NCBI RefSeq assembly: GCF_009857435.1
Contig: NZ_WWCK01000004.1
Coordinates: forward strand, 496,001-560,000
Length of the DNA: 64,000 nucleotides
Direction: 5' to 3'
From: Duganella rivi
GTDB lineage: Bacteria > Pseudomonadota > Gammaproteobacteria > Burkholderiales > Burkholderiaceae_D
Shown here: one piece after another, positions 60,510 to 64,000 of the stretch
How positions within the stretch are numbered: the first letter of the stretch is position 1
Layout: each line of letters starts with the position of its first letter
The notes under the pieces: generated by a model
Database searches by the model: none
Seen by the model: only the letters and a program-made list of their open reading frames with translations
What the model was told of the DNA's origin: nothing
Translations under genes and position numbers: made by a program

Positions 60510-63500
60510 TTAAAACGCGTACGTGGCCAGCAAGGTGTAGCGCGGGCCGCTCATGAAGACCTGGCGGGTGAAGGTGCCCGCGTGCTGCTCCATGATCTGG
60601 CGCGTGTACTTGTTGGTCAGGTTGGTCACTTCCAGGCCCAGGCGGAACTTGTCCGTGAAGTCGTAGAACACCGAGCCGTCCAACTGGCCATATGCCGCCT
60701 GGTACAACGGCAAGCCGAAAGCCTGGTCGTTGTTGGTGGTCGGGATCAGGTAGCGATCCGCGCCGGAGGCCGGATTGGTGTTCAAGCCGTTGTTGCCGCG
60801 GCTGCCCCACTGGTTCACGCCCAGCAGGTAGCGCGAACGCCAGTTATAGGCCAGGCGCGCCGACAGGCCATGCTGCTCGTACACCACCGCGAAGTTGACC
60901 GTGTTGCGCGACAAGCCTTGCAACGGCGTCTTGCCGAAGGCGCGGCCGTCGGTATCGCAGCCATTGATGCTCAGGTTGAAGTTGGACGAGGCGTCGTTAC
61001 CCGAGCACCATGCCTCAAACACCGGATTCTTCAGCGTGCGCTCGCTCTTCACATAAGTCCAGCTGGCCTGGGTGCCGATACCGCGCAGCCAAGCCGGCAC
61101 GAAGTCGTAGTACTGCTGGTGGGCGATCTCGAAGCCGCGCGCATAGCCCTTGGCGCCGTTGACCGGGCCGGTGACCACGAAGGTTTGCTCCTTGCCGCTG
61201 GTGTCCTTCGCCTTGTACGCGTAGTTCTGCGTGGTGATGATGTCCTTCAGGTCTTTGTCGAACACTGCCAGCGTCAGCGAGCCTGCCTTGGCGAAGTACC
61301 ACTCGGCGGTCAGGTCGATGTTGGTGGAGGTGGTCGGCTTCAGCATCGGGTTGCCGTCGCTGGTGCCGGTCAGGCTGGTGCCGTTGAACTGCACCCCGGT
61401 AGTGTTGCCCTGGGCATCCTTGATGGTGGTCTGCAAGTGCTGGGCGTTCAGCGTGGTCTGTACCTGCAGCTGGTTGAAGTCCGGGCGCGACATGCCCTTG
61501 CCCAGCGCAAAGCGGAACTGCAACTCCTCGCTGGCCTTCAGTTTCAGGTTCAGGCTCGGCAGCCAGTTGTTGTAGGAGTTCTTGTACGACTGCGCTTCCG
61601 CGAACTGGGCGATGTTGATCAGCTTGTCCTGACCGGTCACATTGGCGCCGGCGGGAATCGACGGCACGGATGGCGGCGTATAGGCGACGTAACCGCGGCC
61701 CTCGCCCCGCGTGCGCACGAAGCGGACGCCGATGTTGCCGTCGATCGGGTACTTGAGGTCATCCCAGCCGAAGCGCAGCTGCGTGTAGGCCGATTGCGTC
61801 TTCTCGCGCTGCGTGTTGGTGGCGGCCGGGTCGTTGAAGCTGGCCGCCTTCCACGGATCGCAGGTCGAGCCTTTTTCGGCGCACAGCACATCGTGGTAAG
61901 CGTGGATCTTGCTCCACTGGTCAGGGAAGCCGCGCACGGTGGCCTCGTCGGCGAACAGCATCGGCGGCAGCGTGTATTTACCGCCGAAGAAGTTGTCGAT
62001 GGTTTGCAGCGAGGCGCCGCCGGCAAAGCGCGGATCGCTCAGGCGCGCCACGCCGTTGATCTGCCAGCCCTCCATCCACGGGAAGGTAATCGCCTGCCAG
62101 TTGTAGAACTTCTGGGCCTTGTGGTTCTCGCCCTCGCGGTCGGCAAAGCGCACACCAAAGCGGATATCGCGCAGCACCGGGTCGTCAAACGAATATTTGA
62201 GGTCGGATTTCCACGCTTTCTGGGTGGCTGTGGCGCGATCCAGCGCTTCCTGCGTGTAGGCCCAGTAGTAGTTTTTCGGATCGGCCATGTAGGCCGCCGA
62301 ACCGAGGCCGATCTGCGGCACGCTGCCGCTCAAATCCATGGTCTGGTTCGGCAAAATGAAACCGGTCGAGACATCGGCGTCGAAGCCCTCGGTGGTCGAG
62401 CGCACGTGCTGGAAATCATTCGTCCATTTCACGGACGGCGACAGGCGCCAGTCGACGTTCAGGGCGATGTCGCGGGTGGTCGATTCGCGGGTATTGATAC
62501 GCTGCGAGCTGTTGAACGGCGAACCGCCGTAGGTCGGATTCGAGATGGTGCCGCTCTGGAACGCGCCGTTCTTGTCGAACACCGAGTTGGCGCTGGCCAC
62601 CTGCTGATACCACTTGTCCTCGGACGAGGCGACCACGTGCTCGTCCAGGTCTTCCTTGTAGCGGGTTTTGAAGTAGGTCAGCGCGGCGGTCAGATCCCGG
62701 TTCGGGCGCCATTGCAGGGCCGCGTAATCGCCGCGGCGGGTGCGGTCGAAATCCTGCGAGCGATAACCGACGCCCAGCGGGATCCACTGCGTCTTGGAGC
62801 GGTCGTACTTGGCCGGGTCGGTCGAGTTCACGTGCGGGAAGTACGGGTCGACGGTCACGCTGTCCGAGCGGCTTGGGCTATTGGCATGGGTGACGTCGAT
62901 CAGGGCGCCGATCTCGCCGAGCTCCGTCGTCCAGCGGTTGGACAGCAAGATGGTGCCGGTCGGTTCCAGCTTGCCCTTGCGCAGCGTGGAATAGGTTTCC
63001 GACGCGCCCAGCGTGCCCTTGAAACCCTTGAAGTCGAACGGCATGGCGGTGCGCAAGTTAACCAGGCCGGCAACGCCGCCCTCGATCTGCTCCGCCGACG
63101 GATTCTTGTACAGGTCGACGGCAGCCATCATCTCCGGCGACACGTCGCCGAAGCCGAGCGAGCGGCCGCCGCCGGCGGAGAACGCATCGCGGCCGTTGAT
63201 TTCAGAACGCACATAGGTCAGGCCGCGCACCGACACGCCGGAACCCTCGACCGCCTGGCGGTTCGGGTCGCCCGCCATATTGCGGTCGATGGTGACGCCG
63301 GCGATGCGCTGCAGCACCTCGGTGACCGAGCGGTCGGGCAGCTTGCCGATGTCTTCGGCAACGATGGAGTCGACCACCTCGTCCGCATTCTGCTTGATCT
63401 TTTGCGCCGATTGCAGCGCGGCGCGCTGGCCGCTCACCACCACAGTGGTGCCGGGGTTGGCAGGCTCCGCAGTCTGGGCCCATACCGGGCTGGCGTGCAG

Positions 63501-63554
63501 CGCGGCCACTTGTGCGACCGCAGCGGCGATCGCAGTTTTCTGTAACTTATTCAA
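60510..63554 (-). CDS. TonB-dependent outer-membrane receptor (Xanthomonas/Caulobacter type)
   Basis: A 1014-residue receptor. The signal peptide ends SPVWA-QT. The plug domain contains [26 protein letters not shown] sequence, then [15 protein letters not shown] and [11 protein letters not shown], typical of the large TonB-Xanth-Caul group that imports carbohydrates or other nutrients. The 22-strand barrel ends with LLATYAF, whose terminal Phe is needed for outer-membrane insertion. The start is a TTG at 63554 with GGGAGAGA upstream. The gene lies 58 bases after a tryptophan-halogenase-family gene, a common partner of such receptors. Confidence 0.93.
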   Translation of the reverse strand: MNKLQKTAIAAAVAQVAALHASPVWAQTAEPANPGTTVVVSGQRAALQSAQKIKQNADEVVDSIVAEDIGKLPDRSVTEVLQRIAGVTIDRNMAGDPNRQAVEGSGVSVRGLTYVRSEINGRDAFSAGGGRSLGFGDVSPEMMAAVDLYKNPSAEQIEGGVAGLVNLRTAMPFDFKGFKGTLGASETYSTLRKGKLEPTGTILLSNRWTTELGEIGALIDVTHANSPSRSDSVTVDPYFPHVNSTDPAKYDRSKTQWIPLGVGYRSQDFDRTRRGDYAALQWRPNRDLTAALTYFKTRYKEDLDEHVVASSEDKWYQQVASANSVFDKNGAFQSGTISNPTYGGSPFNSSQRINTRESTTRDIALNVDWRLSPSVKWTNDFQHVRSTTEGFDADVSTGFILPNQTMDLSGSVPQIGLGSAAYMADPKNYYWAYTQEALDRATATQKAWKSDLKYSFDDPVLRDIRFGVRFADREGENHKAQKFYNWQAITFPWMEGWQINGVARLSDPRFAGGASLQTIDNFFGGKYTLPPMLFADEATVRGFPDQWSKIHAYHDVLCAEKGSTCDPWKAASFNDPAATNTQREKTQSAYTQLRFGWDDLKYPIDGNIGVRFVRTRGEGRGYVAYTPPSVPSIPAGANVTGQDKLINIAQFAEAQSYKNSYNNWLPSLNLKLKASEELQFRFALGKGMSRPDFNQLQVQTTLNAQHLQTTIKDAQGNTTGVQFNGTSLTGTSDGNPMLKPTTSTNIDLTAEWYFAKAGSLTLAVFDKDLKDIITTQNYAYKAKDTSGKEQTFVVTGPVNGAKGYARGFEIAHQQYYDFVPAWLRGIGTQASWTYVKSERTLKNPVFEAWCSGNDASSNFNLSINGCDTDGRAFGKTPLQGLSRNTVNFAVVYEQHGLSARLAYNWRSRYLLGVNQWGSRGNNGLNTNPASGADRYLIPTTNNDQAFGLPLYQAAYGQLDGSVFYDFTDKFRLGLEVTNLTNKYTRQIMEQHAGTFTRQVFMSGPRYTLLATYAF

Positions 63555-63612
63555 TTTGTCTCTCTCCCTCTTCTAGGTTTTTTTCATTGGTACCGCAAGT
63601 AATCGTTGAAAG

Positions 63613-64000
63613 TTATGCCTCCATGAGTTTTTGATTTGGATTCGTTAAAGCCTTACCTGCCGCTGCCTGGCGCGCGACGTAGGCGCCGTGATCCGGCATC
63701 CTGGTGACGGCCTGCGCGATCATTTCGCGCAGCGCGGCGAAGTGGCCGTGCACGGCGCGCAGGTCGACGCGCTCGGCCAGCGGGTCGTAGCGCTTGGGCA
63801 GCGCGCCCAGCCCCATCATCATTGCCACGAACGACGGCTCGGCAAAGCCGCCGCGATCGACAATTGCCACCCGTCCGGTCTCGCGGAACAGCTCGATCTG
63901 GTGGCGCAGCGAGTCGGGGATGGCCATGTTGGCGCAATAGCGCCAGAATTCCGAGTCGTCGCGCTTGGTCAGCTTGTAGTGCAGCACGATGAAGTCGCGC
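63613..64000 (-). CDS. Tryptophan-halogenase-family flavoprotein, C-terminal part (cut by window edge)
   Basis: The last 129 codons of a gene that continues beyond position 64000. The visible part, RDFIVLHYKLTKRDDSEFWRYC, then PDSLRHQIELFRETG and the late AVHGHFAALREMI, matches the C-terminal domain of flavin-dependent tryptophan halogenases. Halogenases of this clade are frequent beside TonB receptors in sugar-use loci, and many do not act on tryptophan. The FAD and chloride-site motifs lie outside the window, so activity cannot be judged. Confidence 0.85.
   Translation of the reverse strand, partial: RDFIVLHYKLTKRDDSEFWRYCANMAIPDSLRHQIELFRETGRVAIVDRGGFAEPSFVAMMMGLGALPKRYDPLAERVDLRAVHGHFAALREMIAQAVTRMPDHGAYVARQAAAGKALTNPNQKLMEA

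Overview
The window is GC-rich chromosomal DNA of a betaproteobacterium, most likely family Oxalobacteraceae (Massilia/Duganella/Janthinobacterium group). The evidence is the Burkholderiales-type housekeeping run serS, rarA, lolA, ftsK, trxB, smr at 49.2-59.8 kb, the many c-di-GMP and hybrid-kinase signalling proteins, a PEP-CTERM protein, and the Pro/Lys-rich small proteins. The family assignment is inference, since no rRNA is present. Coding density is very high. The only stretch over 300 bases without a protein gene (48.65-49.19 kb) holds tRNA genes, a tRNA-like element, terminators and promoters.

Layout. 0-4.7 kb: FdhF/YdeP-type molybdopterin oxidoreductase and convergent fdhD, an OlsB-like acyltransferase, and a histone-H1-like Lys/Ala/Pro-rich protein. 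4.7-15.8 kb: signalling region with a solute-binding-protein/hybrid-kinase/response-regulator operon, an exopolyphosphatase, a GGDEF protein with a degenerate GGAEF site, a spermidine-synthase-like methyltransferase, a CHASE-PAS-GGDEF-EAL protein and a SET-domain methyltransferase. 15.9-18.5 kb: a lower-GC accessory pocket with an orphan membrane/TPR-like protein, a PEP-CTERM protein and a two-TM DUF4231/SLATT-like protein whose Shine-Dalgarno is a G10 tract. 18.5-22.7 kb: KTSC protein, then the glucarate locus (LacI-type regulator, gudD, gudP). 22.7-31.5 kb: hydrolase/thioesterase pair, M16 peptidase pair, a large multi-domain hybrid kinase and several very small genes. 31.6-45.4 kb: one gene for a 4601-residue RTX (calcium-binding nonapeptide repeat) secreted protein built from long internal repeats. 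45.6-48.7 kb: small genes, a REP-associated (RAYT-type) transposase bounded by perfect 33-bp inverted repeats, and a SIMPL-domain protein with a palindrome over its promoter. 48.7-64 kb: tRNA-Ser pair with a tRNA-like element, housekeeping genes, a MocR-type aminotransferase lacking its DNA-binding domain, a TRIC-family channel protein, and a TonB receptor next to a tryptophan-halogenase-family gene that runs off the right edge.

Functional links. The glucarate genes form a divergent regulator/catabolism unit with repeated operator-like motifs between them. The binding protein, kinase and regulator at 4.7-8.5 kb probably form one sensory pathway. LolA and FtsK are neighbours in an operon-like run. 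The tRNA-Ser(CGA) genes sit directly downstream of serS. The most unusual item is a 99-nt tRNA-Ser-like element (48754-48852, minus strand). It keeps a perfect acceptor stem, discriminator base and CCA end but replaces the tRNA body with other paired segments, and it has its own terminator. I found no complete recognised defence system, CRISPR array, prophage or plasmid origin.
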